From NCBI RefSeq assembly GCF_036621135.1, contig NZ_JAZIBG010000049.1, positions 62,001 to 126,000 on the forward strand: a stretch of DNA of 64,000 nt, written 5' to 3'. The position numbers were made by a program, and so were the translations under genes. Shown piece by piece: positions 8,071 through 15,562 of this stretch (position 1 is its first letter; each line of letters opens with the position of its first letter). The notes beneath the pieces were generated by a model that was given only the letters and a program-made list of their open reading frames with translations, did not search any database and was not told the DNA's origin. This DNA is from Aquincola agrisoli. GTDB taxonomy: Bacteria > Pseudomonadota > Gammaproteobacteria > Burkholderiales > Burkholderiaceae_C.

Positions 8071-8102
8071 AAGCGGGCTCCGGCCCGCTTCAGCGTTTCT
8101 TA
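8071..8102 (+). terminator. Probable Rho-independent terminator after dnaN
   Basis: AAGCGGGC and GCCCGCTT form a perfect 8-bp stem with a TCCG tetraloop (8071-8090), followed by a short T-rich stretch (GTTTCTT). It lies 20 bp after the dnaN stop. The T-run is interrupted, so termination may be partial and gyrB may still receive read-through. Confidence 0.55.
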
Positions 8103-8144
8103 AGAGGCCGCGGCTCGATGCCACCGGCCTGCGAAGTGAGCCCC

Positions 8145-10631
8145 ATGACCGACCCGAACACCCCCCCGACCCCCACGCCCGACGCCTACGGCGAAGGCAG
8201 CATCCAGATCCTCGAAGGGCTGGAAGCCGTGCGCAAGCGGCCGGGCATGTACATCGGCGACACCAGCGACGGCACCGGCCTGCACCATCTGGTGTTCGAG
8301 GTGGTCGACAACTCCATCGACGAGGCGCTGGCGGGGCACTGCGACGACATCATCGTCACGATCCACTCCGACAACTCGATCAGCGTCATCGACAACGGCC
8401 GCGGCATCCCCACCGGCGTGAAGATGGACGACAAGCACGAGCCCAAGCGCAGCGCCGCGGAGATCGCGCTGACCGAGCTGCACGCCGGGGGCAAGTTCAA
8501 CCAGAACAGCTACAAGGTCTCGGGTGGGCTGCACGGCGTGGGCGTGAGTTGCGTCAACGCGCTCAGCAAGCTGCTGCGGCTGACGGTGCGCCGCGACGGC
8601 AAGGTGCACTACATGGAGTTCCGCAAGGGCGTGCCGCAGGACCGCGTGCTCGAGCAGCGCAACGGCGTCGAGACCAGCCCGATGAGGATCACCGGCGAGA
8701 CGGACAAGCGCGGCACCGAGGTGCACTTCCTGCCCGACGAAGAGATTTTCACCAACATCGACTTCCACTACGACGTGCTGGCCAAGCGCCTGCGCGAGCT
8801 GAGCTTCCTCAACAACGGCGTGAAGATCAAGCTGGTCGATGAACGCAACGCCAAGGAAGACAACTTCGCGTTCGCCGGCGGCGTGAAGGGCTTCGTCGAG
8901 TTCATCAATCAGGGCAAGAAGGTCCTGCACCCCAACGTGTTCCACGCGATGGGCGACAAGGTCAGCGAGCAGGGCACCAGCATCGGCGTCGAGGTCGCCA
9001 TGCAGTGGAACGACAGCTACAGCGAATCGGTGCTGTGCTTCACCAACAACATCCCGCAGCGCGATGGCGGCACCCACCTCACCGGCCTGCGGGCCGCGAT
9101 GACACGGGTCATCAACAAGTACATCGAGGACAACGAGCTCGCCAAGAAGGCCAAGGTCGAGGTGGCGGGCGACGACATGCGAGAGGGCCTGGCCTGCGTC
9201 GTCAGCGTCAAGGTGCCCGAGCCCAAGTTCAGCAGCCAGACCAAGGACAAGCTCGTCAGCAGCGAGGTCCGCGCGCCGGTGGAAGACATCGTCGGGCGGC
9301 TGCTCGGTGATTGGCTGCTCGAGAACCCGAACGACGCCAAGATCATCTGCGGCAAGATCGTCGAGGCCGCCCGCGCACGCGAGGCCGCGCGCAAGGCCCG
9401 CGAGATGACGCGCCGCAAGGGCGTGCTCGACGGCCTGGGCCTGCCCGGCAAGCTGGCCGACTGCCAGGAGAAGGATCCGGCGCTGTGCGAGATCTACATC
9501 GTCGAGGGCGACTCGGCGGGCGGCTCGGCCAAGCAGGGGCGCGACCGCAAGTTCCAGGCGATCCTGCCGCTGCGCGGCAAGATCCTGAACGTGGAGAAGG
9601 CGCGCTACGAGAAGCTGCTGTCGAGCGAGCAGATCCTCACGCTCATCACCGCGCTGGGCACCGGCATCGGGCCGGAAGACTTCAACGCCGACAAGCTGCG
9701 CTACCACCGCATCATCGTGATGACCGATGCCGACGTGGACGGCGCCCACATCCGCACGCTGCTGCTGACGTTCTTCTACCGGCAGATGCCCGAACTCGTC
9801 GAGCGCGGCCACATCTACATCGCGCAGCCGCCGCTCTACAAGGTCAAGCACGGCAAGCAGGAGCAGTACCTGAAGGACGGCGCGGAGCTCGACACCTACC
9901 TGATGAAGGTGGCGCTCGACGGGGCGCTGGTGGAGCGAGGCAATGGACAGCCGCCCATCGCCGGCGAGGAACTCGCCGACTACGCGCAGCGTGCCGTCGT
10001 GGCCGATAACGTGATCGAGCGGTTGTCGAACTGGATGGACGTGGAGGCCCTGCGCGCCATCGCGGACGGCCTGGTGCTCGACCTCGACAACGCGCAGAAC
10101 GCCGAGGCCGGCGCGGTGGCGCTGAAGGGTGCGCTGCATGACGCGGAGGTGGCCGCCGAATACGACGAGCGCACCGACAAGCACCACCTGCGCATCAGCC
10201 GGCGCCACCACGGCAACATCAAGAGCAGCGTGATCACCGCCGACTTCGTGCACGGCGCTGACTACGAAGCGCTGAGCGCCGCCGGCACCCGCTTCAAGGG
10301 CCTGCTGGGCCCGGAGGCGGTGGTCAAGCGCGGCGAGGGCGAGCGCCAGAAGGAGATGAAGGTCGGCGATTTCCGCGCTGCGATGGCGTGGCTGATGCAG
10401 CAGGCGGAGAACAGCGTCGGGCGGCAGCGCTACAAGGGCCTGGGCGAGATGAACCCCGAGCAGCTCTGGGAAACCACGATGGACCCGACCGTGCGGCGAT
10501 TGCTGCGGGTGCAGATCGACGACGCGATCGAGGCCGATCGCGTCTTCACGATGCTGATGGGCGACGAGGTGGAGCCGCGGCGCGATTTCATCGAGAGCAA
10601 TGCGCTGAGGGCGGCGAACATCGACGTCTGA
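8145..10631 (+). CDS. gyrB: DNA gyrase subunit B
   Basis: GyrB is the ATPase subunit of gyrase, introducing negative supercoils with GyrA. The 828-residue protein has the GHKL ATPase domain (LEAVRKRPGMYIG near residue 25, then EVVDNSIDEALAGHCD and DNGRGIPTG), the transducer domain, the TOPRIM domain with EGDSAGGSAKQGRDR and DADVDGAHIRTLLLTFF, and the C-terminal signature RYKGLGEMNPEQLWETTMDP. It carries the extra TOPRIM-region insertion of the long gamma/betaproteobacterial GyrB type. ATG at 8145 gives the normal short leader; an in-frame ATG 84 bp upstream is less likely. Confidence 0.97.
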   Translation: MTDPNTPPTPTPDAYGEGSIQILEGLEAVRKRPGMYIGDTSDGTGLHHLVFEVVDNSIDEALAGHCDDIIVTIHSDNSISVIDNGRGIPTGVKMDDKHEPKRSAAEIALTELHAGGKFNQNSYKVSGGLHGVGVSCVNALSKLLRLTVRRDGKVHYMEFRKGVPQDRVLEQRNGVETSPMRITGETDKRGTEVHFLPDEEIFTNIDFHYDVLAKRLRELSFLNNGVKIKLVDERNAKEDNFAFAGGVKGFVEFINQGKKVLHPNVFHAMGDKVSEQGTSIGVEVAMQWNDSYSESVLCFTNNIPQRDGGTHLTGLRAAMTRVINKYIEDNELAKKAKVEVAGDDMREGLACVVSVKVPEPKFSSQTKDKLVSSEVRAPVEDIVGRLLGDWLLENPNDAKIICGKIVEAARAREAARKAREMTRRKGVLDGLGLPGKLADCQEKDPALCEIYIVEGDSAGGSAKQGRDRKFQAILPLRGKILNVEKARYEKLLSSEQILTLITALGTGIGPEDFNADKLRYHRIIVMTDADVDGAHIRTLLLTFFYRQMPELVERGHIYIAQPPLYKVKHGKQEQYLKDGAELDTYLMKVALDGALVERGNGQPPIAGEELADYAQRAVVADNVIERLSNWMDVEALRAIADGLVLDLDNAQNAEAGAVALKGALHDAEVAAEYDERTDKHHLRISRRHHGNIKSSVITADFVHGADYEALSAAGTRFKGLLGPEAVVKRGEGERQKEMKVGDFRAAMAWLMQQAENSVGRQRYKGLGEMNPEQLWETTMDPTVRRLLRVQIDDAIEADRVFTMLMGDEVEPRRDFIESNALRAANIDV

Positions 10632-10659
10632 TGAGATGTCGAACTTCCGCAAGCACCCT

Positions 10660-10860
10660 TCAGCGGGCCGCACGCCCTTCGAGCGCGGCCTGCTTTGCGG
10701 GATGTGAAAGACCGGCGCCCGTAGTTCGAGGGTAGAAAGCGAACGGCTCGTCGCGCAGGTCCCGCAGTCGCAGCGACCGGCGCGAGGCGAATCGATGTGC
10801 CTTCGCGACTGCCACCACGAGCGGCTCCGTCGAAATCGCATCAAACCGGATTCGTGCCGG
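10660..10860 (-). pseudogene. Remnant of a LysR-type regulator (effector domain fragment)
   Basis: Read on the minus strand, a frame ending at a TGA at 10660-10662 encodes about 66 residues that match the middle of a LysR substrate-binding domain: the strand EPLVVAVAKAHRFA, the RRSLRLRDLRDEPF stretch and FYPRTTGAGL. Neither the N-terminal helix-turn-helix nor the rest of the effector domain is present: similarity fades near 10860 on the 5' side, and near 10708 on the 3' side, where an unrelated tail runs to the stop. It is therefore a decayed internal fragment. On the other strand it runs directly into the fragment described next. Confidence 0.6.
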
Positions 10861-11009
10861 GCGCCGGCAACGCGCTGGCAGCGCGCCTCATCGAGGCGAT
10901 GGGCTTCGAGGCCGTGTACCTGAGCGGAGCCGGACTGACCAACAGTTTCTACGGTATGCCGGACCTCGGCTTCATCAGACTGCAGGACATCGCGCAGCAC
11001 GCGGGCTGA
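10797..11009 (+). pseudogene. Truncated N-terminus of an isocitrate lyase/PEP mutase family enzyme
   Basis: From 10851 the plus strand encodes FVPGAGNALAARLIEAMGFE and AVYLSGAGLTNSFYGMPDLG in one unbroken frame, the classic first beta-alpha unit of the PEP mutase/isocitrate lyase superfamily (oxaloacetate decarboxylase or methylisocitrate lyase relatives). A stop at 11009 ends it after about 53 matching residues. No frame downstream continues into the expected Asp-rich metal-binding segment, so the 3' part is deleted rather than frameshifted. The 18 residues before position 10851 do not resemble the family and probably derive from the neighbouring LysR remnant's opposite strand. Confidence 0.65.
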
Positions 11010-11081
11010 TGGGCGACCGCTGTGGAGCTGTCAGCGCGGACGGCCGCTGAGGGTCGAGCCAGCCGTGCGCGCGCCGCCGGC

Positions 11082-11531
11082 TCAGGCCTTGGCCCGTGGC
11101 TTCAAGCGGAAGCTGATCCCCAACCGGTTGATGGCGTTCATGGCCGCGATGGTCAGCGTCAGGTCCACCAGGTCCTTCTCCCCGAACACTGCCGCCGCTG
11201 CTGCATAGGCCTCGTCGGATGCGTGCGTTTCGCTGACGCGGGTGACTTCTTCGGACCACGCCAGCGCCGCGCGTTCCTGCTCGGTGAACAGGTAGGCGGC
11301 TTCGTGCCACACGGGGACCAGCACGATCTTTTCGACCGACATGCCTTCCTTGATGAGATCCCGCGTGTGGATGTCGATGCAGTGCGCACAGCCATTGAGC
11401 TGCGAGACACGGAGAAAGACGAGGTGGACCAGGAGGCTCGGCAGGCTCGTTCCGGTCGTGACGAAGTGGTGGAGGCCGCCCACGGCCTTTGCGCCTTCAG
11501 GCGAGACGGCGAACCAATTTGCGCGCTGCAT
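11082..11531 (-). CDS. Carboxymuconolactone decarboxylase/AhpD-like protein
   Basis: This 149-residue protein belongs to the AhpD-like fold: the core motif NGCAHCIDIHT carries Cys48-X2-Cys51 and His55, the redox pair and proton relay of alkylhydroperoxidase-type members. A role in peroxide or electrophile defence is inferred from the CXXC; carboxymuconolactone decarboxylases proper lack it. ATG at 11531 is preferred because AAAGGAAAG lies just upstream; ATG at 11549 would add six residues but lacks a ribosome site. It is divergent from the DEAD-box helicase gene, with a strong hairpin in its leader. Confidence 0.8.
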   Translation of the reverse strand: MQRANWFAVSPEGAKAVGGLHHFVTTGTSLPSLLVHLVFLRVSQLNGCAHCIDIHTRDLIKEGMSVEKIVLVPVWHEAAYLFTEQERAALAWSEEVTRVSETHASDEAYAAAAAVFGEKDLVDLTLTIAAMNAINRLGISFRLKPRAKA

Positions 11532-11556
11532 GCGTTGCTTTCCTTTCATGTGTAGA

Positions 11557-11595
11557 GGAGGTGAGGGCCCGGGACAGGCCGGGGCCATCACCTCC
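11557..11595. promoter_or_regulatory. 39-nt hairpin in the leader of the AhpD-like gene
   Basis: GGAGGTGA (11557-11564) and TCACCTCC (11588-11595) are perfect 8-bp inverted repeats; five further pairs form after one mismatch, giving a 13-bp stem. On the minus-strand transcript the hairpin ends 26 nt before the chosen start codon at 11531. Both arms read GGAGGTGA on one strand, a full anti-SD match, but too far from the start codon to serve as its ribosome site. It may be an RNA regulatory hairpin or a dimer operator. Confidence 0.4.
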
Positions 11596-11783
11596 AAGAC
11601 GGGCGGCGGCAGGCGTTTGTGACGGCTTCGGCAAGAAAAAGCCGGCGTCGTCTTGTCCCTTCCCGAGCAACCCGAAGACATCGACTGGCGGGGCTGCGCC
11701 GGCTCCTGGATGACCCGGCGCGCCCCTTCCCGTGCATCGGCATAGACTTGCGCCCTTTGCCGGAGCGCCCGCGGCGTGAACCG

Positions 11784-13052
11784 ATGTCCCCCGAGCTGTC
11801 TTTTGCCTCCACGGGCCTGTGCCCCGCCTTGCTGGACGCCGTCGAGCAGCGCGGCTATGCGGCCCCCACCGGGATCCAGGCCACCGCTATCCCGGCGATC
11901 CTGCGCGGCGGCGACGTGCTCGGCCAGGCCCAGACCGGCTCGGGCAAGACCGCCGCGTTCGTGCTGCCGGTGCTGCAGCAACTGCTCGCGACGCACCGCG
12001 CCACGCCGCGCCAGCTCCGGGCACTGATCGTCGTGCCCACGCGGGAACTGGCAGCCCAGGTCGGCGAGACGGTGCGGGGCTTCGCGCAGTCGCTCGAGGT
12101 GCCGGTGAAGACGGTGACGGTGTTCGGCGGCGTGTCGATCAACCCGCAGATGATGGCCCTGCGCGGCGGCGCCGACATCGTGGTCGCCACGCCCGGCCGG
12201 CTGCTCGATCTCGTGGACCACAACGCGCTGCGGCTCGCCGGCATCGCGACCCTGGTGCTGGACGAAGCCGACCGGCTGTTCGACCTCGGCTTCGCCGACG
12301 AGCTGCAACGGCTGCTCGCCCTGCTGCCGCCGCGGCGCCAAAACCTGTTCTTCTCGGCCACGTTCCCGCCGGCGGTCGAGGCGTTGGCCAACGGCGTGCT
12401 GCGGCAGCCTGCGCGGCTGAAGGCCGAGCCGATGCCGCCTGCGCAGCAGCCCGCCATCGTCCAGCGGGCGATCGCCGTCGATCCCGGCCGTCGCACCCAG
12501 CTGCTGCGCCATCTGATTGAGCAGGGCAACGTGCGGCAGGCGCTGGTCTTCGCCGGCAGCCGCTACACCACCGAGCTCGTCGCGCACAAGCTGTCCAAGG
12601 CGGGGCTGGCCGCCGCGCCCTTGCATGGCGAGCTGAGCCAGGGCGCCCGCACCGACGCACTGGCCGCGTTCAAGGCCGGCGGCTTGCGCGTGCTGGTCGC
12701 GACCGACCTGGCGGCGCGCGGCCTCCACATCGCCGGCCTGCCCCTGGTCGTGAACTACGACCTGCCCCGCGCCGCCGTGGACTACGTGCATCGCATCGGC
12801 CGCACGGGCCGGGCAGGCCAGGAAGGCATGGCGATCAGCTTCGTCAGTGCCGCGACCGAAGCGCATTTCCGGTTGATCGAAAAACGCCAGCAGCTCAGGG
12901 TGGCGCGGGAGCAGATCGCCGGCTTCGAGCCCACGGAAGCGGCCGTCGCCGACACGACGCCGCCCCTGGCGGACGCCACCGGCGGCGTCAAGGGCCGCCG
13001 CAAGAGCAAGAAGGACAAGCTGCGCGAGGCGGCGGCCCAGGGCGGCGGCTGA
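11784..13052 (+). CDS. DEAD-box ATP-dependent RNA helicase, RhlE-like
   Basis: The 422-residue protein carries the complete superfamily 2 helicase set: Q motif (GYAAPTGIQATAIP), motif I AQTGSGKT at 49-56, motif Ia PTRELA, motif II DEAD at 160-163, motif III SAT at 191-193, and motif VI HRIGRTGRAG. It unwinds RNA duplexes using ATP, in ribosome assembly or mRNA decay. A short basic tail (KGRRKSKKDK) follows the second RecA domain, as in the small RhlE group rather than DeaD or DbpA. ATG at 11784 gives the normal start; the upstream in-frame extension to 11619 is unlike the family. Confidence 0.92.
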   Translation: MSPELSFASTGLCPALLDAVEQRGYAAPTGIQATAIPAILRGGDVLGQAQTGSGKTAAFVLPVLQQLLATHRATPRQLRALIVVPTRELAAQVGETVRGFAQSLEVPVKTVTVFGGVSINPQMMALRGGADIVVATPGRLLDLVDHNALRLAGIATLVLDEADRLFDLGFADELQRLLALLPPRRQNLFFSATFPPAVEALANGVLRQPARLKAEPMPPAQQPAIVQRAIAVDPGRRTQLLRHLIEQGNVRQALVFAGSRYTTELVAHKLSKAGLAAAPLHGELSQGARTDALAAFKAGGLRVLVATDLAARGLHIAGLPLVVNYDLPRAAVDYVHRIGRTGRAGQEGMAISFVSAATEAHFRLIEKRQQLRVAREQIAGFEPTEAAVADTTPPLADATGGVKGRRKSKKDKLREAAAQGGG

Positions 13053-13113
13053 GCGCCGGCGGACGGGGGTGGCCGGCCGGTGCCATGATGGCGGTCCGTC
13101 TCAGGAGGCAGTC

Positions 13114-13641
13114 ATGGGTCTCGACAGGTTCTTCAGCCGTGCACCGATCGGCGCCACGCTGGCCGCCGCAGCGGCCCTGCTCGCCGCCTGCGCGACCGGC
13201 TACGGCCCGGGCGGCCTGCGGCCGGGCGACGACATGCAGGCGGCCCTGCAGCAGATGGGGCAGCCCACCGGCGAATACGTGCTGGTCGACGGCGGCCGGC
13301 GGCTGGAGTTCGCGCGCGGCCCCTATGGCAAGCACACCTACATGCTCGACTTCGACCCCCAGGAGAAGCTGGTGAAGGCCGAGCAGGTGCTCACCGAAGC
13401 GGTCTTCGCCACCATCCAGCCCGGCATGACCGCAGCGCAGCTGCGTGAGACGCTGGGGCGGCCGGCGCGGGTGTGGGGCGTGCGGTACCACAACCAGACG
13501 GTCTGGTCGTACCGCTACGAGACGCCCTTCTGCCAGCTCTTCCACGTGGGCATCACGCCCGCGGGCCTCGTCGAGGACACGAGCTTCGGCCCCGACCCGC
13601 TGTGCGACGTGGACGAGCGGCGGGGGCTGCTGGGGCGCTAG
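13114..13641 (+). CDS. Predicted outer-membrane lipoprotein, BamE/SmpA-like
   Basis: A 175-residue secreted protein starts with a signal peptide ending in the lipobox LAAC (Cys26), so it should be lipidated. Downstream, two similar stretches (MQAALQQMGQPTGEY and TAAQLRETLGRPARVW) resemble the short helix-turn of SmpA/BamE-type domains, which begin with a G-M-T-x-x-x-V/L-x-x-x-L-G-x-P pattern; this is a weak resemblance. The C-terminal half ends in CDVDERRGLLGR. AGGAGG sits six bases before the ATG. Its stop codon overlaps the convergent dadA stop codon within CTAG. The function is not known. Confidence 0.75.
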   Translation: MGLDRFFSRAPIGATLAAAAALLAACATGYGPGGLRPGDDMQAALQQMGQPTGEYVLVDGGRRLEFARGPYGKHTYMLDFDPQEKLVKAEQVLTEAVFATIQPGMTAAQLRETLGRPARVWGVRYHNQTVWSYRYETPFCQLFHVGITPAGLVEDTSFGPDPLCDVDERRGLLGR

Positions 13642-14930
13642 GCGGTGGCGGCCGCCGGCCGGCCGAGGTGCCTGGGCGCGCGCTCGTACCGGTCCATCGC
13701 GAGGCCGTCGGTGCGGATCTCGGGCCGGCGGCCCGTCACCATGTCGGCGACGATGCGGCCCGAGCCGCAGGCCATGGTCCAGCCCAGCGTGCCGTGGCCG
13801 GTGTTCAGGTAGAGGTTGGCGATCGGCGTGGGCCCGAGGATCGGGGTGCCGTCCGGCGTCATCGGCCGCAGGCCGGTCCAGAACGTCGCTTCCCGCAGGT
13901 TGCCGGCAGGGAAGAGGTCGCCCACCACCATCTCCAGCGTCGCGCGGCGGCGCGGGTCCAGCCGCAGGTCGAAGCCGCCGATCTCCGCCATGCCGCCGAC
14001 GCGGATGCGGTTGTCGAAGCGGGTGACGGCGATCTTGTAGGTCTCGTCCAGCACCGTGGACTGCGGCGCCAGCGACGGATCCACCAGCGGCACGGTCAAC
14101 GAGTAGCCCTTGAGCGGATAGACGGGAATGTCCAGCCCCAGCGCCTTCAGCGCCGGGCGCGAGTAGCTGCCGAAGGCGAGCACGTAGCGGTCGGCCGTGA
14201 GCCACTGGCCGCCGACGCGCACGCCGGTGATGCGGCCGTGTTCGGTGCGCAGTTCCTGCACCCCCTGGCCGAACCGGAAATCGACGCCCAGGCCACGCGC
14301 CACCTCGGCCAGTCCGCGTGTGAACAGGTGGCAGTCGCCGGTTTCGTCGTTCGGCAGCCGCAGCCCGCCCGCCAGGCGGTCGCGGGCACGCGCCAGCGCC
14401 GGCTCGGCCCGGGCGAGGTCGTCGCGGCCCAGCAGTTCGTAGGGGACGCCGCACTCTTCCAGCACGGCGATGTCGCGCGCCACCGCGTCGAGCTGCGCCT
14501 GCGTGCGGAAGAGCTGCAGCGTGCCGCCGGTGCGCTGCTCGTACTGCAGGCCCGTCTCGGCGCGCAGCGCACGCAGGCAGTCGCGGCTGTACTCGGCCAC
14601 GCGCATCATGCGTTCCTTGTTGATCGCGTACCGCTCGGCCGAGCAGTTGCGCAGCATCTGCGCCATCCAGCGCAGCTGGAAGAGCGTGCCGTCGGGGCGG
14701 ATGGCCAGCGGCGCATGCTTTTGGAACATCCACTTCAGCGCCTTCAGCGGGATGCCGGGTGCCGCCCACGGCGTGGAATAGCCCGGCGACACCTGGCCGG
14801 CATTGGCGAAGCTGGTTTCCTGCGCAGGGGCGTCCTCGCGATCGAGCACGGTCACCTCGGCGCCGGCGCGCGCCAGGTAGTAGGCCGTGGTGGTGCCGAT
14901 CACGCCGCCGCCGAGAACGAGGACTTTCAT
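13638..14930 (-). CDS. dadA: D-amino acid dehydrogenase
   Basis: DadA is a membrane-associated FAD enzyme that oxidatively deaminates D-amino acids, chiefly D-alanine, feeding electrons to the respiratory chain. The 430 residues start with the dinucleotide-binding motif GGGVIGTTTAYYLARAG (7-23), followed by SFANAGQVSPGYSTPWAAPG, which is characteristic of DadA, and end with the FAD-contacting stretch LNTGHGTLGWTMACGSGR. It is divergent from an Lrp/AsnC regulator over 137 bp, as expected of the dad regulon, where Lrp-type proteins respond to alanine. No alanine racemase gene lies next to it. Confidence 0.93.
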   Translation of the reverse strand: MKVLVLGGGVIGTTTAYYLARAGAEVTVLDREDAPAQETSFANAGQVSPGYSTPWAAPGIPLKALKWMFQKHAPLAIRPDGTLFQLRWMAQMLRNCSAERYAINKERMMRVAEYSRDCLRALRAETGLQYEQRTGGTLQLFRTQAQLDAVARDIAVLEECGVPYELLGRDDLARAEPALARARDRLAGGLRLPNDETGDCHLFTRGLAEVARGLGVDFRFGQGVQELRTEHGRITGVRVGGQWLTADRYVLAFGSYSRPALKALGLDIPVYPLKGYSLTVPLVDPSLAPQSTVLDETYKIAVTRFDNRIRVGGMAEIGGFDLRLDPRRRATLEMVVGDLFPAGNLREATFWTGLRPMTPDGTPILGPTPIANLYLNTGHGTLGWTMACGSGRIVADMVTGRRPEIRTDGLAMDRYERAPRHLGRPAAATA

Positions 14931-15067
14931 GGTTGCCGCCGCTGAGGAAGTTGGAACGCTGAAGCCTCGAATCTAGAACCGGAGACTCAGGAGATTTGCT
15001 TGTTTTTCTGGGTGCCAACAGCAAAATCAACTGGCCTCATCCCGGGCTGCAATCCTCCGACAGCAAA
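14931..15067. promoter_or_regulatory. dadA-lrp divergent promoter region
   Basis: The 137-bp spacer between dadA and the Lrp-family gene is AT-richer than its surroundings around 14990-15035 (TTTGCTTGTTTTTCT, then AGCAAAATCAAC). Lrp-family proteins bind such AT-rich stretches and commonly control the divergent gene. Exact -10/-35 boxes and an operator could not be picked with confidence. Confidence 0.4.
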
Positions 15068-15535
15068 ATGACCGCCCTCGACAGGACAGACCGCAAGATC
15101 CTCGACATCTTGCAGCGCCAGGGCCGCATCTCGATCACCGAGCTGGCCACGCAGGTCGGCCTGTCCACCTCGCCGTGCTCGGACCGCGTCAAGCGGCTCG
15201 AACGGGACGGCGTGATCACCGGCTACCACGCCCGGGTGTCGCCGGAGGCGGTCGGTAAGACGCTGCTGGTGTTCGTCGAGATCAAGCTCTCGGCCAAGTC
15301 GCCGGAGGTCTTCGAGAAGGTGCGCAACGAGCTCACGCACATGCCGGAGGTGCTGGAGTGCCACCTCGTCTCGGGCAGCTTCGACTACCTCGTGAAGGCA
15401 CGCCTGCGCGGCATGGGGGAGTACCGGCACCTGCTGGGCGACATCCTGAAGAAGCTGCCCGTGCCGGCCGAATCGCACAGCTACGTCGTGATGGAGGAGG
15501 TCAAGGAGACGCTGGTGCTGGCGGTGGACCGCTGA
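15068..15535 (+). CDS. Lrp/AsnC family transcriptional regulator
   Basis: A 155-residue feast/famine regulator: an N-terminal winged helix-turn-helix (residues 6-50, RISITELATQVGLSTSPCSD as the helix-turn-helix) and a C-terminal RAM/AsnC ligand-binding domain (VFVEIKLS to VMEEVKETLVL) that binds amino acids at dimer interfaces. It closely resembles Lrp proper, which in gammaproteobacteria controls dad genes. Its place divergent to dadA suggests it activates dadA in response to alanine or leucine. ATG at 15068 matches the usual start; an upstream in-frame TTG leader is unlikely. It converges on prsT. Confidence 0.9.
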   Translation: MTALDRTDRKILDILQRQGRISITELATQVGLSTSPCSDRVKRLERDGVITGYHARVSPEAVGKTLLVFVEIKLSAKSPEVFEKVRNELTHMPEVLECHLVSGSFDYLVKARLRGMGEYRHLLGDILKKLPVPAESHSYVVMEEVKETLVLAVDR

Positions 15536-15562
15536 GTGGCGCGGTCCGGCCCAGCGCCGCTG

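Noticed and set aside
8100..11000. A minus-strand open frame of 966 codons opposite gyrB
   Set aside because: Antisense to gyrB in the codon phase that avoids stops in GC-rich DNA; composition is unlike a protein.
15526..15547. GGACCGC/GCGGTCC hairpin at the end of the Lrp gene as a terminator
   Set aside because: A 7-bp stem without a following T-run and overlapping the coding sequence; common by chance in GC-rich DNA.
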